A DNA stretch of 64,000 bases from Hymenobacter rubidus (lineage in GTDB: Bacteria > Bacteroidota > Bacteroidia > Cytophagales > Hymenobacteraceae): positions 100,800 through 164,799 of the forward strand of contig NZ_JAERQF010000008.1 in the NCBI RefSeq assembly GCF_016734815.1, given 5' to 3'. Shown in pieces: positions 25,901-34,272 of this stretch. The notes beneath the pieces are model-generated. The model worked only from the letters and a program-made list of their open reading frames with translations, was not told the origin of the DNA and searched no databases. Made by a program: the position numbers and the translations under genes. Position 1 is the first letter of the stretch, and each line of letters starts with the position of its first letter.

Positions 25901-26005
25901 CTGGGCTGCTGCCTGGTGCGTACCGCTCAGCAGGGCCAACAATAGCACTAGTTGCCACTTGGCGTCCCTCAAAAACTTCTTTGAAAAGCAGCCTTCCGTC
26001 TGCAT
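22991..26005 (-). CDS. Exported polysaccharide lyase-like protein with T9SS sorting domain
   Basis: The 1,004-residue protein starts MQTEGCFSKKFLRDAKWQLV and has a signal peptide (LLALLSGTHQAAAQ). An all-alpha domain resembling alginate lyase/heparinase families spans about residues 50-400 (KNNHTLMTAAALGMAA, AEGPYYFKYAM). A heparinase II/III-like beta domain follows (SGGHSQGDASSFLLHAQG, THHNLVLVDG, ~460-700). Next are a beta-sandwich with FN3-like SWHTASEQHNAGFEVQR, and a C-terminal type A sorting domain (ILAVSPQPAHDQLQV, GLYYLRA) for type IX secretion. It probably degrades an acidic polysaccharide outside the cell. A frame back to 26143 is rejected because the signal peptide begins later. 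Confidence 0.85.
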   Translation of the reverse strand: MQTEGCFSKKFLRDAKWQLVLLLALLSGTHQAAAQTGSWNPPGADLTYPRTLLKAADLSSIQASLAAADRLALYQTLWDDVQGSPTSDNVNTNGRRARAAFAKNAAFVVLLGRQPAGASLVALPAAQRGALTTSIRILLENINTDVEVFATPAGDTPYSEWQWRSKELIDYLIAYDLLRGSGETAASLLVAQARLQEFAGNLYRQSTTPLGPYFFYNIVKNNHTLMTAAALGMAAVVLNDAGSADPTRQPASWAGAGLYHIDNVLWRDALRQSDSTQVAGYAEGPYYFKYAMLNCLPFFRAMGNFLPDGRQTYAFGNSTRRIRNPYFDPKYARLYSWVMAILQPDGRLPALEDSFVDMGMPELALTGNPQFVKPMYFSKVSGTVLASNLAQLRDVTVDMRAAWLAASVLPTAQNQPTLTALPASGNLVFRSGNDSLATYLHLNGRGGLAQANSGGHSQGDASSFLLHAQGQLLALDPGYLSYNRRTEVGQATHHNLVLVDGAGPAIGTPSVSSPVSASIQHTLQTPQLTYGEVTTVYEGADITRKAVFVRNSYFLLADAVTAAAPHAYTWQLHGYGLQGGTPATGIFSGSLANQESTWEKNGVGLLAHVATDGTATYSTATNVHETTYNTAENHTTLLVQQAGAAQAQFLTALCPYTTQRPQVTTISQPGTAALAASTAGFVDLALAQADTVLQTTVSPLLAQPVSADGQLNLYSTTTGGDFAQLFVQQGTQLSFGTAAVLRASRRATISWQQSSATRYDGYASRATTLTLALNRAPSAVSGTGVANYSYNASRQELQVVLQSATAFVVLISTSSFTPNPLPVTLTDFAASRHGAAVRLSWHTASEQHNAGFEVQRQTDAVGYFTAIGFVAGAGTATKPTSYTFPDDSAPATAAYYRLRQIDQNGTSTYSPVAAIAAAPTTAPRILAVSPQPAHDQLQVQLTSMPDQPVTLEVLDALGRVVRRQQSRQSTTVDVGNLPGGLYYLRAADGAGQPLGGSQKILIAP

Positions 26006-26428
26006 TCGCAACGAAGGTCTTTGCAGCGGTGCCGATGAGTATTGTTGCGGGTGAGCAGCAGTGGGGCAGTTAAAAAGACTGGAAAAGGATGCTTTGGTCA
26101 GTATCGATAGCGGCATAACGGAAATTTTCTCCGTTCCTATCACCGTCAGACGCGGTTTTTAGTTCATAAGTGGTCCAAAGCGCCAGAAAATTTCATAAAA
26201 TCAGGTTCCAGGTCTGTGTCCGTGGTCAATGTTTCAAATCGAGGGATGGACTACCGGCGTGCAAAACCCCGTTCCATTCGTATAGACCCGGAAGCTGTTT
26301 TGGGGCTGCCTTTAGCCATAAACCTTTTCCTTTCCAACACCCATTGCAATCGGAATCGGACGCATCTTTGTAAGCCCAAGCCACTGAGCGCTGCTTTTCT
26401 TTTCCCACGTACCTCTCTTCTTTTCCCA
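26006..26428. other. Divergent intergenic region, no gene seen
   Basis: This separates the exported lyase-like gene and the acyltransferase gene, which point away from each other, so it should hold both promoters. I could not find a good TAnnTTTG box in either direction. No RNA gene or repeat was recognised. Confidence 0.5.
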
Positions 26429-27001
26429 ATGCCCGCCCGCAAGACTTCCACTTTCTGGTATTACATGGCCAAACTTGTGTTCGGGGTGGCCGGCTGGAAG
26501 CTGGGGGAAATCAACGACCCCGAAATCAAGAAAAGCATCATGATTGCGGCTCCGCACACCAGCAACTGGGACCTCATTCTGGCGCGGGCGGCGTTTTATT
26601 TGATGGACGTGGACGTGCGCTTCACCGTGAAAAAGGAGTGGACCGAGCACTGGGCGCTGGGCTGGCTGGTGAAAGCCATTGGCGCGCTGCCCGTGGACCG
26701 CAGCCGCAACAACAGCCTCGTGGACGGCATGGTGCAGCTTTTCAATGAGCGCGACGAGCTGGTGATTCTCATCACGCCCGAAGGCACTCGTGCTTACCAG
26801 CCGCGCTGGCGCAAAGGTTATTACTACGCCGCGCTGGGCGCGCACGTGCCCATCCGGCTGGGGTACCTGGACTATGCTAAAAAGGAAGCCGGCATCGGCA
26901 AAGCCGTGTGGCCCACCGGCGACTACGAGGCCGATGAGGCCAAAATCAAGGCCTTTTACCGCACCAAAACCGGTCGTTTTCCGCAGCAGGGCGTGCGCTA
27001 G
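26429..27001 (+). CDS. 1-acylglycerol-3-phosphate acyltransferase-like protein
   Basis: The 190-residue protein has the acyltransferase motifs HTSNWD (HX4D, general base histidine) and ITPEGTR (phosphate-binding EGTR). This is the PlsC-like fold but a shortened version typical of Bacteroidota lysophospholipid acyltransferase relatives. It would act at the inner membrane on a glycerolipid or related acceptor. The ATG at 26429 fits the family, and the preceding in-frame stretch does not. Its stop codon interlocks with that of the hybrid kinase on the other strand (CTAG shared). Confidence 0.85.
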   Translation: MPARKTSTFWYYMAKLVFGVAGWKLGEINDPEIKKSIMIAAPHTSNWDLILARAAFYLMDVDVRFTVKKEWTEHWALGWLVKAIGALPVDRSRNNSLVDGMVQLFNERDELVILITPEGTRAYQPRWRKGYYYAALGAHVPIRLGYLDYAKKEAGIGKAVWPTGDYEADEAKIKAFYRTKTGRFPQQGVR

Positions 27002-28284
27002 GCCAGCTGCTGGGCGCTTGCGGCCATGGCGGCAGATGGAGCGCAGCCGCGCCCGTCGTGCAAGTACACGCGGAACGTGGTGCCCCGGCCTTCCTGGCTC
27101 TCGACTGCGATGTGGCCGCCCTGCGACTGCACCAATCGGTTCACCAGAAACAGGCCCACGCCCGTGCCCTCGCCGGCCTGGGGGTGGAAGCGCCGAAACA
27201 AGTGAAACAGCTCGCTGCCATAGCGGTCCAGGTTCATGCCCAGGCCATTATCTTTTACTTCCAGCACGGGGCAGTCGCCCACCCGGTAGGTGCGCACCTG
27301 CACGTGCGGGGCGCGGTCGGGGTGCCGGTATTTCAGGGCATTGCTGAGCAGGTTGAGCAAGATGGTGCGCAGGTTGCTGCGCACGTATTGCAGCTCAGGC
27401 AGGGCTTCAAATTCGGTTTCAAAACGAGCGTCGGTAGCCAGCAGCTGGGGCCGCAGGGCCTGTAGCACATCGGCCGCGAGGCCGGCGAAGTTCACCTGCT
27501 CCACGGCTTGCTCGCCGGGGCTGCGCTGCTCCTGCACCACCGCCGCCAGGTCCGTGATGGTGGTGGAGAGGTTGTGCAGCGATTCTTCCACCAGGCGCAG
27601 CACCACGGCTTCTTCGGGGTCGTGGAAGGTGGCGGTGCGGCGCAGCTCATCAAAGAGGCCGCACAGGTTGTTCACCGGTTGGCGCAGGTCGTGGCTGGCC
27701 GCGTACACGAAGTTGTCGAGGTCCTGGTTGGTGCGGGCCAGCTGCTGGTTGCGGGCGCCTATTTCGCGGTTGGCGGCGCTGAGCTGGGCGTTTTTATCGT
27801 GCAGCTCCTGCCGGATTTCAGTCAGCTCGGCCAGTGACTCGCGCAGCTGGCGGTTCACGCCCTGAAGCTCGCCGTGGTAGCGGGCCACGTACTGCCGCCA
27901 CTCGTTTTTCTCGATGGCGTGCTGCACGGTTTTGTTCAGCAACTCGCGGTCGAACTGCTGCTTCACCAGGTAGTCGAGGGCGCCGTTGTTGAGGGCCCGC
28001 ACGGCTAGGGCTTCGCTGCCGCCACCGGTTATCATCACCACGCACAGCGTTTCGAGGGGCACGAGCTTGCCAAATGCCTCCAACATAGCCAGGCCGTCGG
28101 TATCGGGCAGGTTGTAGTCGAGCAGCACGCAGTCGGGCTGCTGTACTTTAAATAATTCCAGCCCTTCGTCTCCGGAGCTGGCCTCAATGATTTCCAGCCG
28201 CTCAAAGCCGGAGTTATGGCCCAGGAAGCGGCGGTACAGCATCCGGTCCTCCGGATTGTCGTCGATGAGCAGGATAAGCTTCAC
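26998..28284 (-). CDS. Response regulator-histidine kinase hybrid
   Basis: The protein (428 residues from GTG 28284; a TTG at 28290 is also possible) has an N-terminal receiver with LLDYNLPDTDG (phosphorylated aspartate) over residues ~1-125. A coiled coil follows (QELHDKNAQLSAANREIG), then a HisKA domain with FVYAASHDLRQPVNN, an ATPase domain (LLSNALKYRH, DNGLGM, GTGVGLFLVNRLV), and a short variable tail. Receiver-first kinases of this type act downstream of other sensors. It is the last gene in the bph operon, directly after the single-domain regulator, so it likely receives phosphate in the light-response relay. Confidence 0.88.
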   Translation of the reverse strand: MKLILLIDDNPEDRMLYRRFLGHNSGFERLEIIEASSGDEGLELFKVQQPDCVLLDYNLPDTDGLAMLEAFGKLVPLETLCVVMITGGGSEALAVRALNNGALDYLVKQQFDRELLNKTVQHAIEKNEWRQYVARYHGELQGVNRQLRESLAELTEIRQELHDKNAQLSAANREIGARNQQLARTNQDLDNFVYAASHDLRQPVNNLCGLFDELRRTATFHDPEEAVVLRLVEESLHNLSTTITDLAAVVQEQRSPGEQAVEQVNFAGLAADVLQALRPQLLATDARFETEFEALPELQYVRSNLRTILLNLLSNALKYRHPDRAPHVQVRTYRVGDCPVLEVKDNGLGMNLDRYGSELFHLFRRFHPQAGEGTGVGLFLVNRLVQSQGGHIAVESQEGRGTTFRVYLHDGRGCAPSAAMAASAQQLA

Positions 28285-28290
28285 TGGCAA

Positions 28291-28737
28291 TTAGCAGGCA
28301 ATAGGCAATTCGGACGCGTCGAGCCAGTAGCGCACAATCAGGCGTACTTTTTCCTCCAAGGCGCTGTATTCGATGGGTTTGGTCAGGTAGCTGTTGGCGC
28401 CCAGCCGGTAGCATTCCTCCACGTCGCGGCTGTTGGCCGAAGTGGTGAAGACAATAACGGGGATGGATTGCAGCGCCTTGTCCTGCTTCAGAATATCGAG
28501 TACGGCGCGGCCATCGGTGCCCGGCATGTTCAGGTCGAGCAGCACAATAACGGGCAGGGTGCTAGGCCAGTCGGGGTGCTTGCCGTAGCCCTGCAGGTAT
28601 TCGAGGGCTTGGTCCCCGTCTTCGCAGCGCAGCACGGGGTTGGGCACAGCATTCTTGCGAAACGCCCGGCTCAAGGCCGTGAAGTCTTCGATGCTGTCCT
28701 CCACCACGAGGATGGGAATGAGGGAGGTGGGGTTCAT
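28291..28737 (-). CDS. Single-domain response regulator (Rcp1-like)
   Basis: The 148-residue protein is one receiver domain without an output part. ILVVEDSIED supplies the acidic pocket, LLDLNMPGTDG the phosphorylated aspartate, VFTTSANSRD the conserved threonine and SYLTKPIE the lysine. It resembles Rcp1-type regulators paired with bacteriophytochromes. Its ATG overlaps the stop of the bphP gene by one base, and the hybrid kinase follows immediately. It is therefore the probable phosphate acceptor from the phytochrome kinase. Confidence 0.92.
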   Translation of the reverse strand: MNPTSLIPILVVEDSIEDFTALSRAFRKNAVPNPVLRCEDGDQALEYLQGYGKHPDWPSTLPVIVLLDLNMPGTDGRAVLDILKQDKALQSIPVIVFTTSANSRDVEECYRLGANSYLTKPIEYSALEEKVRLIVRYWLDASELPIAC

Positions 28738-31052
28738 TAGAGATACTTGGAAATGGAAAAATAAAACGTCGCTCCCTGGCCGGTTAAAGAGCTAACCCAC
28801 AGCTCGCCATTGTGTTTTTCTATCATCTTTTTGGCGATGGCCAGACCGGCGCCCGTGCCGCCGCCATACTTTTCCTGAGAATGCAGCCGTTTGAATATTT
28901 TGAAAATGTTTTCGTGGTGCCGCGGGTCGATGCCGATGCCGTTATCCTGTACGTAAAATACGTGAAAATCGGTTGGGTTTCCGGTGCCTTTGGGCCCGCG
29001 AATATTGGCCGGCGCTTGGCCGACGGTGATGCGCTTCTCGGGCCGGTCGTTGTAGCGCATGGCGTTGGTGAGCAGATTATTAAACACCTCGCGCAAGCGA
29101 ATGCGGTCGCAGCGGATGGCGGGCAGCGGCTCGGGCACCTCCACGGTGGTGTGCGTTTGCTCGATGCGGGGCTGAAGCAGGTCCATCACGTCGGCCAGGG
29201 CCTCGTTCAAATCGGTCACTTCGACCGACAAATCGGTCCGGCCCACGCGCGAGAGCGTCAGCAACGATTCTATCAACGATTCCATGCGCTGGCTGAGCCG
29301 CACCAGGGTCTGGAGCTTGCTCACGCCCTCGGCATCGAGCTGGTCGGCGTAGTCTTCGAGCAGGAAAATGGAGTAGTTGTGAATGCCGCGCAGGGGCTCC
29401 TTCAGGTCGTGCGAGGCCACGTAGGCGAAGGAGTCCAGCTCGTCGTTGCTGCGCTCCAGCTCGGCGTTGAGCAGGGCCAGGCCGGTGGCGCGGGCCTGCA
29501 GCTCGTTGAAGATTTTCAGGCGCACGTCGGAAAGGTGCAGCCGAATGGCCTTGGCAGCCTCAATTTCCAGCGGTTTCCAGGGCGCCGAAGTGTTTTCCAC
29601 GGTCTGCTTCCAGGCCTCGAACGACTGCCGGGGCGAGAGAAAAATCTGCCCATCCACGGTGGTTTGGTTTTTCTCGTGGCGCCCGGCCCAGGTCACGGTC
29701 TGAATCACTTCGGGCCGAAACCAGATGATGTACTCGCCCGTCGCCTGGGCCAGCGTAATGGCCAGCAGCCCGCTGGCCGTGGCCCGGATTTGCAGGCCCG
29801 CGGGGTTGAGCTGGGCGTAGGAATTGGTGTGGAATACTTCCGTGGTGGTATGGGTGCGCAGCCACTCCACCACTTCCTGAATCTGCGGCTTGGTGGGCGT
29901 GTGGCCCAGCGTCACGATTTCGCCTTCGAAGCAGATGGCCGCCCCGCCGCAGTCGAACACGTCGAGCAGCGTGGGCGAGTGGCGGTAGAGGCCCTCAAGA
30001 AAATTGGCCTGCGTGCTCACCTGGTCGAATAGTTGCAGCTGGGTGTGGGTGATGCGCAGCTGGTAGGCCCGCTCGTCGTGCTGCTCCTTGTTTTTGAGCA
30101 GCGCCGACACGGTTTTGCCCACAAACTGGCACAGGTCGCGCAGCTCGTAGCTCACCAGGCGGGGGCTTTCGTGGTGGCAGGTAATCATGCCCCACAGCCG
30201 CCCTTCCTGAATGAGCGAGATGGTCATGGTCGCCTTCGAGCCCAGGTTGTGCAGGTACTCGATGTGGATGGGCGACACGCTCCGCAGCACGGCGTAGGTC
30301 ATGTCGGGCGGGCGGGTGGCGCCGAGGCGCACCGTGGGCACCAGCGGCGCGGGCACGTAGCTGGCATCCGGAATGAAGCGCAGCCAGTTTTTGAGGTACA
30401 TGGCGCGGGCCTGCTTCGGGATGTCGGTGGCCGGGTAGTGCATGCCCAGCCAGGGCGGTAGGTCGGGCCGAATGGCTTCGGCAATGACTTCGCCGCTGTC
30501 GTCGGGGGCGAAGCGGTAAATGGCCACCCGGTCGAACCCCGTGATGGTGCGCACCTGCTCCACGGCCACCTGGCAGAAGTCGAGCACGGTTTCGGCCGTG
30601 AGCAGGCGGCCCAGGGCCTCGTTGAGGGCCGGCAGGTTGAGGGCGCTCACGCTGTTTTCGGCCACGGGTTCGCCTTCCACCCACAGCAGGCCGTCGTAGC
30701 GGTGCACAATGAGCTTGAAATATGGCCGGCCCGCCACGCCGTCGAGGCGCACACCCAGCAGCCGGGCCGCTTCGGTAAGGCTGGGCCAGATGGCTTCTAA
30801 CTCGGCCAGGTGGGCGGGACCGAGCAGGCGCTCCAGGCCGGCGCCCAGCAGCTCTTCGGGCGTCAGGCCCAGCAGCTCGGGGGTGTTGGCGCTGGCCTGC
30901 ACCACGCGGCGGCTCTGCTCATCGAGGCACAGCAGGAAGCCGTAGGGCTGGATAAGGCCCGGAATGTGAATGGGCTCGCGGTCGCAGTTGTTGAGGGTGA
31001 TGGGCGCGCCCACCAGGCTTTCGTCGGAGTAGCTCACGGCTGGTTTAGCCAT
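28737..31052 (-). CDS. bphP: Bacteriophytochrome histidine kinase
   Basis: The 771-residue protein shows PAS-GAF-PHY-HisKA-HATPase order. The biliverdin-attaching cysteine is Cys23 in LNNCDREPIHIPG. The GAF domain carries DIPKQAR and SPIHIEYLHN. The PHY tongue carries SPRQSFEAWK. The kinase core has VASHDLKEPLRGI, NLLTNAMRY, DNGIGI and GTGAGLAI. It switches between red- and far-red-absorbing states and controls autophosphorylation. The start at 31052 is chosen because it sets the cysteine at the usual place; the longer frame to 31670 overlaps bphO and is rejected. It overlaps the heme oxygenase gene by 19 bases and the regulator by one. Confidence 0.95.
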   Translation of the reverse strand: MAKPAVSYSDESLVGAPITLNNCDREPIHIPGLIQPYGFLLCLDEQSRRVVQASANTPELLGLTPEELLGAGLERLLGPAHLAELEAIWPSLTEAARLLGVRLDGVAGRPYFKLIVHRYDGLLWVEGEPVAENSVSALNLPALNEALGRLLTAETVLDFCQVAVEQVRTITGFDRVAIYRFAPDDSGEVIAEAIRPDLPPWLGMHYPATDIPKQARAMYLKNWLRFIPDASYVPAPLVPTVRLGATRPPDMTYAVLRSVSPIHIEYLHNLGSKATMTISLIQEGRLWGMITCHHESPRLVSYELRDLCQFVGKTVSALLKNKEQHDERAYQLRITHTQLQLFDQVSTQANFLEGLYRHSPTLLDVFDCGGAAICFEGEIVTLGHTPTKPQIQEVVEWLRTHTTTEVFHTNSYAQLNPAGLQIRATASGLLAITLAQATGEYIIWFRPEVIQTVTWAGRHEKNQTTVDGQIFLSPRQSFEAWKQTVENTSAPWKPLEIEAAKAIRLHLSDVRLKIFNELQARATGLALLNAELERSNDELDSFAYVASHDLKEPLRGIHNYSIFLLEDYADQLDAEGVSKLQTLVRLSQRMESLIESLLTLSRVGRTDLSVEVTDLNEALADVMDLLQPRIEQTHTTVEVPEPLPAIRCDRIRLREVFNNLLTNAMRYNDRPEKRITVGQAPANIRGPKGTGNPTDFHVFYVQDNGIGIDPRHHENIFKIFKRLHSQEKYGGGTGAGLAIAKKMIEKHNGELWVSSLTGQGATFYFSISKYL

Positions 31053-31612
31053 TCGGAAAGGGATTGAAACGTGTGAACGGCCGACTCCACAATGGCCGGC
31101 TCGGTGGCAGGAGTAGCGGCGGCGGCAAGCTCCTGGCAGAAGGATTTCCACAGCGGCCCGGTGCGCTCGGCGCGGCCCGTGAAATAGGCATGCGCCGCAA
31201 TGCCGGTTTTGTCGAGCTGCCGCGCAATCACCTGCCCGCCCAGCGTGGAGCCTTCCAGCACGTACATGGCGCCCAGCAGCTGGAGCAGCGTGCGCCACGC
31301 CGGCAGCGCGGGGCACTGCGGCGGCGTGCCCAGATGGCCCAGCCGGGCCAAATCTTCCAGAATCAGCGGGGCGCGGTAGCGCTCCTCCAGCTGCCAGCCC
31401 GCGCCGAAAGCGGAGGCGTGCTCGCGCAGCCGGGCTTCGTAGGGCTGCACAAAGCCGTACATCTTGGCCAGGAACCGGGCCGTGCCGGTGGCCGTGACCG
31501 AGCCGGCCGTTAGCGCCAGGTTGAATGGGTTTTGCTCCACGGCATCGTGAAACGGTCTGGTTTCGAGGCGAAGGCGAGACAGAATAGTCGGGCTTTCTGT
31601 GGGTGGCAGCAT
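31034..31612 (-). CDS. bphO: Heme oxygenase, biliverdin-producing
   Basis: The 192-residue protein has the heme oxygenase N-terminal pattern LRLETRPFHDAVE, with His22 as probable proximal heme ligand, and LGAMYVLEGSTLGGQV on the distal helix. It cleaves heme to biliverdin, iron and CO, supplying the chromophore for the phytochrome encoded next. It leads the operon bphO-bphP-regulator-hybrid kinase, in which every junction overlaps or is within a few bases. No clear -7 promoter box was found upstream. Confidence 0.93.
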   Translation of the reverse strand: MLPPTESPTILSRLRLETRPFHDAVEQNPFNLALTAGSVTATGTARFLAKMYGFVQPYEARLREHASAFGAGWQLEERYRAPLILEDLARLGHLGTPPQCPALPAWRTLLQLLGAMYVLEGSTLGGQVIARQLDKTGIAAHAYFTGRAERTGPLWKSFCQELAAAATPATEPAIVESAVHTFQSLSEWLNQP

Positions 31613-31673
31613 GGGAGGAACCGGTGTTAAGACAGCTAAAATAGGGCAGGAAACCCCATTCCAGTGGCATCGA

Positions 31674-32339
31674 TTAGTCCTGCGTCAGGGCGTAGCTCAC
31701 CAGGTTGGCGCCCATGCGCAGAGCCGCGTCGTGCACGGCAGGCGAATCCTCGGGGTAGGTGCCCACGTCTTCCCAGCCGTTGCCCAGGTCGCATTCGTAG
31801 CTGTAGAAGCACACGAGCCGGCCTTTATACAGAAGCCCGAAGCCCTGGGCGCGTTTGCCGTCGTGCTCGTGCACCTTGGGCAAGCCCTTGGGGAACTGGT
31901 ATTTCTGGTGGTAAATGGGGTGGGAGTAGGGCAACTCCACAAATTCCAGCTCGGGAAATACCTTTTTCATCTCCGGCCGGATGAATTTATCGAGCCCGTA
32001 GTTGTCGTCGATGTGCAGGAAGCCACCGCCGATGAGGTAGCGGCGCAGGTTCCTGGCCTCGGCGTCGGTGAAGCTCACGTTGCCGTGCCCGGTCATGTGC
32101 ACAAACGGGTAGGTGAGCAGCTCCGGTGCGTCGAGCTCCACAGTGGCCTCGTCGGGCGCGATGTTGGTTTTCAGGGCTTGGTTGCAGAAATTGATGAGGT
32201 TGGGCAGCGAGGTTTTGTTGGCGTACCAGTCGCCCCCGCCGCCGTAGTGCAGCTTGGCGATGCGGAAGCTCGGAGCCGGCGCGGCGGCGGTGAGGGTGAG
32301 CAGGAAAGCGGCGGCAAGAAGCAGTAATTTGGGGAACAT
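31674..32339 (-). CDS. DUF4159 domain exported protein
   Basis: From ATG 32339 the 221-residue product starts MFPKLLLLAAAFLLTLTAAA, a signal peptide. The mature part begins FRIAKLHYGGGGDWYANKTS and continues with FVHMTGHGNVSFTDAEARNL and GFLHIDDNYGLDKF, which I recognise as the DUF4159 pattern, a fold related to class I glutamine amidotransferase-like domains. Its function is unknown. In Bacteroidota it often occurs with MoxR/DUF58 genes, but none is here. The frame reaching 32423 lacks a sensible N-terminus. It is monocistronic next to bphO. Confidence 0.8.
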   Translation of the reverse strand: MFPKLLLLAAAFLLTLTAAAPAPSFRIAKLHYGGGGDWYANKTSLPNLINFCNQALKTNIAPDEATVELDAPELLTYPFVHMTGHGNVSFTDAEARNLRRYLIGGGFLHIDDNYGLDKFIRPEMKKVFPELEFVELPYSHPIYHQKYQFPKGLPKVHEHDGKRAQGFGLLYKGRLVCFYSYECDLGNGWEDVGTYPEDSPAVHDAALRMGANLVSYALTQD

Positions 32340-32486
32340 AGGGAATATCGGGTGATTTTTTGTAGCCGGAGAAAGGTGAAAGCGGAAAGCAGGCAGCGTC
32401 TCCGTTTTTTGGCAACCCATCAATTATATCGACAAACTTGCCGCGATGATTGGATTACTTGTCAGCATAACTTAAGAATTGCCAAA

Positions 32487-33443
32487 ATGAATCGTTCCGT
32501 GGGAGTACAGGCAGCCGGTATGTTGCTAAATATAACGGGCAGCCTCGCGATTGTAATGGGTTTCCTGGCGCGCCAAAACTGGTTTGGGTCCGGCGACACG
32601 GAAGCTTTTTTATATTGGACTGCCCCGCTGGTAGCAGGAGTGGCCGCTATTAGTCCCCTGATTCTAAGAATACTGCCTTCGTTTCCTGTTGGATTAAGGG
32701 CACTTTTACTTGTGGTTATCGCCGCGGGCATCGCCTTCGGGTGGGTCTATGGAGTTGCGCTTCTATTGGGACCTTGGATGGGTGCTTTTAGCTTTCCGGT
32801 CCTGTACCCGTGGGTGGGAGGAACAGCCGCGCAACTGCTGCTGCTGGAACGCTTCCTGCCCGAAGCGAATAGAAGCCGGCGAGTTTTGACCGTGCTTTTC
32901 ACCGGTTTTCTGGCGCTGGCAGGTACCGGGGCCCTCCTTATCGGGCTTTCATGGACCGTGGACTACCTCAACCGCCCCGCGAAGGAAACGTATTTAATTC
33001 CGGATGATTTCTCCGGTGAATTCAGGGTGGTTTACGGTGAAAGCTGTGGCTTGACCCCCCCGACCGAAAATGGCCGCCGAATATTGACGCTGCCCCGCAA
33101 CGGCGTCTTAATTCTGCAACCCCCGTTTGTGGCGGGCCTGGTTGACAACGAATATTATTGGGTGGACAAGCGAGGCAAACGCAAGCGCGCCCGCGAAATA
33201 TTCGCGACTCCCGGCAGCAACCCGGGCCGGGCCGGCGTGGCGCTCACGGCCAGCGGCAGCATGAGCGCACCGGTGGCCGCCGGGGCCACCTCGGCTGCAG
33301 GGCCAGATATTCATTTTAGCTACTTTACCGTTTTCACCAACGACACCACGGTCGTCTCCGAGTCCGAATCATCCAGGCGTCAGAGGCGGCTTGATTCGCT
33401 CACCTTGACCTTGGTGAACGAGTGCCGAAGCAGGCGGCCTTGA
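32487..33443 (+). CDS. Membrane protein with DUF6843-like C-terminal domain
   Basis: From ATG 32487 the 318-residue protein has about five hydrophobic segments in residues 1-165 (GMLLNITGSLAIVMGFLA, APLVAGVAAISPLILRIL, ALLLVVIAAGIAFGWVYG, VLTVLFTGFLALAGTGALLI). A soluble part follows (ETYLIPDDFSGEFRVVYG, RILTLPRNGVLILQPPF, DNEYYWVDKRGKR) resembling DUF6843, a small domain of unknown function seen in lipoproteins and membrane proteins. I recall this family only loosely. No operon partner is evident. Confidence 0.65.
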   Translation: MNRSVGVQAAGMLLNITGSLAIVMGFLARQNWFGSGDTEAFLYWTAPLVAGVAAISPLILRILPSFPVGLRALLLVVIAAGIAFGWVYGVALLLGPWMGAFSFPVLYPWVGGTAAQLLLLERFLPEANRSRRVLTVLFTGFLALAGTGALLIGLSWTVDYLNRPAKETYLIPDDFSGEFRVVYGESCGLTPPTENGRRILTLPRNGVLILQPPFVAGLVDNEYYWVDKRGKRKRAREIFATPGSNPGRAGVALTASGSMSAPVAAGATSAAGPDIHFSYFTVFTNDTTVVSESESSRRQRRLDSLTLTLVNECRSRRP

Positions 33444-33508
33444 AACCGCGCCAGCATGCGGCTCCAAAGCGAGGGCTAGCGCATCTGGGTTTGAGCCTTT
33501 CGGTGGTT

Positions 33509-34210
33509 CTATCGCACCAGCTGCACCGTAAACACCGCCGCCAGCGCCGCCGTTTCCGTGCGCAGACGCGAGGTGCCCAGCGTAACGGGCCGAATGCCGC
33601 GGGCCAGCGCCAGCGCAATTTCCTGCGGCGTAAAATCTCCCTCTGGCCCGATGAGCACGCAACAGCCCGGCCCCGCGCCGGCTACCTGGGCCAGCGCCGT
33701 GCGTTCGCCTTCTTCCAAGTGGGCGATAAACGTGGTGTCCGGCGTCACGCCCACCACAAAAGCCGCGAAATCCTGCAGCTCGTCCAGCTGCGGCAGCCAG
33801 GCCTGGCCGCTTTGCTTGAGGGCGCTGATGGCAATTTTCTCCAGTCGTTCCAGCTTCAGCTCGCGGCGCTCGGAGCGGGCGCAGCGCAGGAAGCTGATGC
33901 GCTCCACACCCACTTCCACCGCTTTTTCCACGAACCACTCCATGCGGTCGAGGTTCTTGGTGGGGGCCACGGCTACGTGGGTGAAGTAGGGGCGGGGCGC
34001 CACCGTTTCGTGGTGGGTGATGCGTAGCTGGCAGCGTTTGGGGTTGGCATCGGCGATTTCGGCTTTATAACGGCCACCCTGGCCGTCGAGCAGTTCCACC
34101 GCTTTGCCAGCGGCCAGCCGCAATACGCGCACGGCATGCTTGCTCTCCTCTTCAGCAAGCTGGTAAGTGGTTTGGGTGGGGGTGAGGTCGGGCGCGAAGC
34201 AAGTAAGCAT
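33509..34210 (-). CDS. rsmE: 16S rRNA (uracil1498-N3)-methyltransferase
   Basis: The 233-residue protein is RsmE by its SPOUT-class signatures: HAVRVLRLAAG (PUA-like RNA-binding part), the methyltransferase core with AVAPTKNLDRMEWFVEKAVE, the knot loop LIGPEGDFTPQEI, and LGTSRLRTETAA at the C-terminus. It methylates U1498 of 16S rRNA in the 30S subunit using S-adenosylmethionine. The length is normal for the family. It stands alone, divergent from the PRiA4 gene. Confidence 0.95.
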   Translation of the reverse strand: MLTCFAPDLTPTQTTYQLAEEESKHAVRVLRLAAGKAVELLDGQGGRYKAEIADANPKRCQLRITHHETVAPRPYFTHVAVAPTKNLDRMEWFVEKAVEVGVERISFLRCARSERRELKLERLEKIAISALKQSGQAWLPQLDELQDFAAFVVGVTPDTTFIAHLEEGERTALAQVAGAGPGCCVLIGPEGDFTPQEIALALARGIRPVTLGTSRLRTETAALAAVFTVQLVR

Positions 34211-34272
34211 GGGGCAAAGTTCGGGGGCAGCGTAGTATTTTGGCTGAGTCGTTTACTCCCAAGCCCTACACT

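Noticed and set aside
31053..31670. N-terminal extension of BphP to 31670
   Set aside because: It overlaps bphO in another frame and would move the chromophore cysteine far from the N-terminus; translation from 31052 fits the family.
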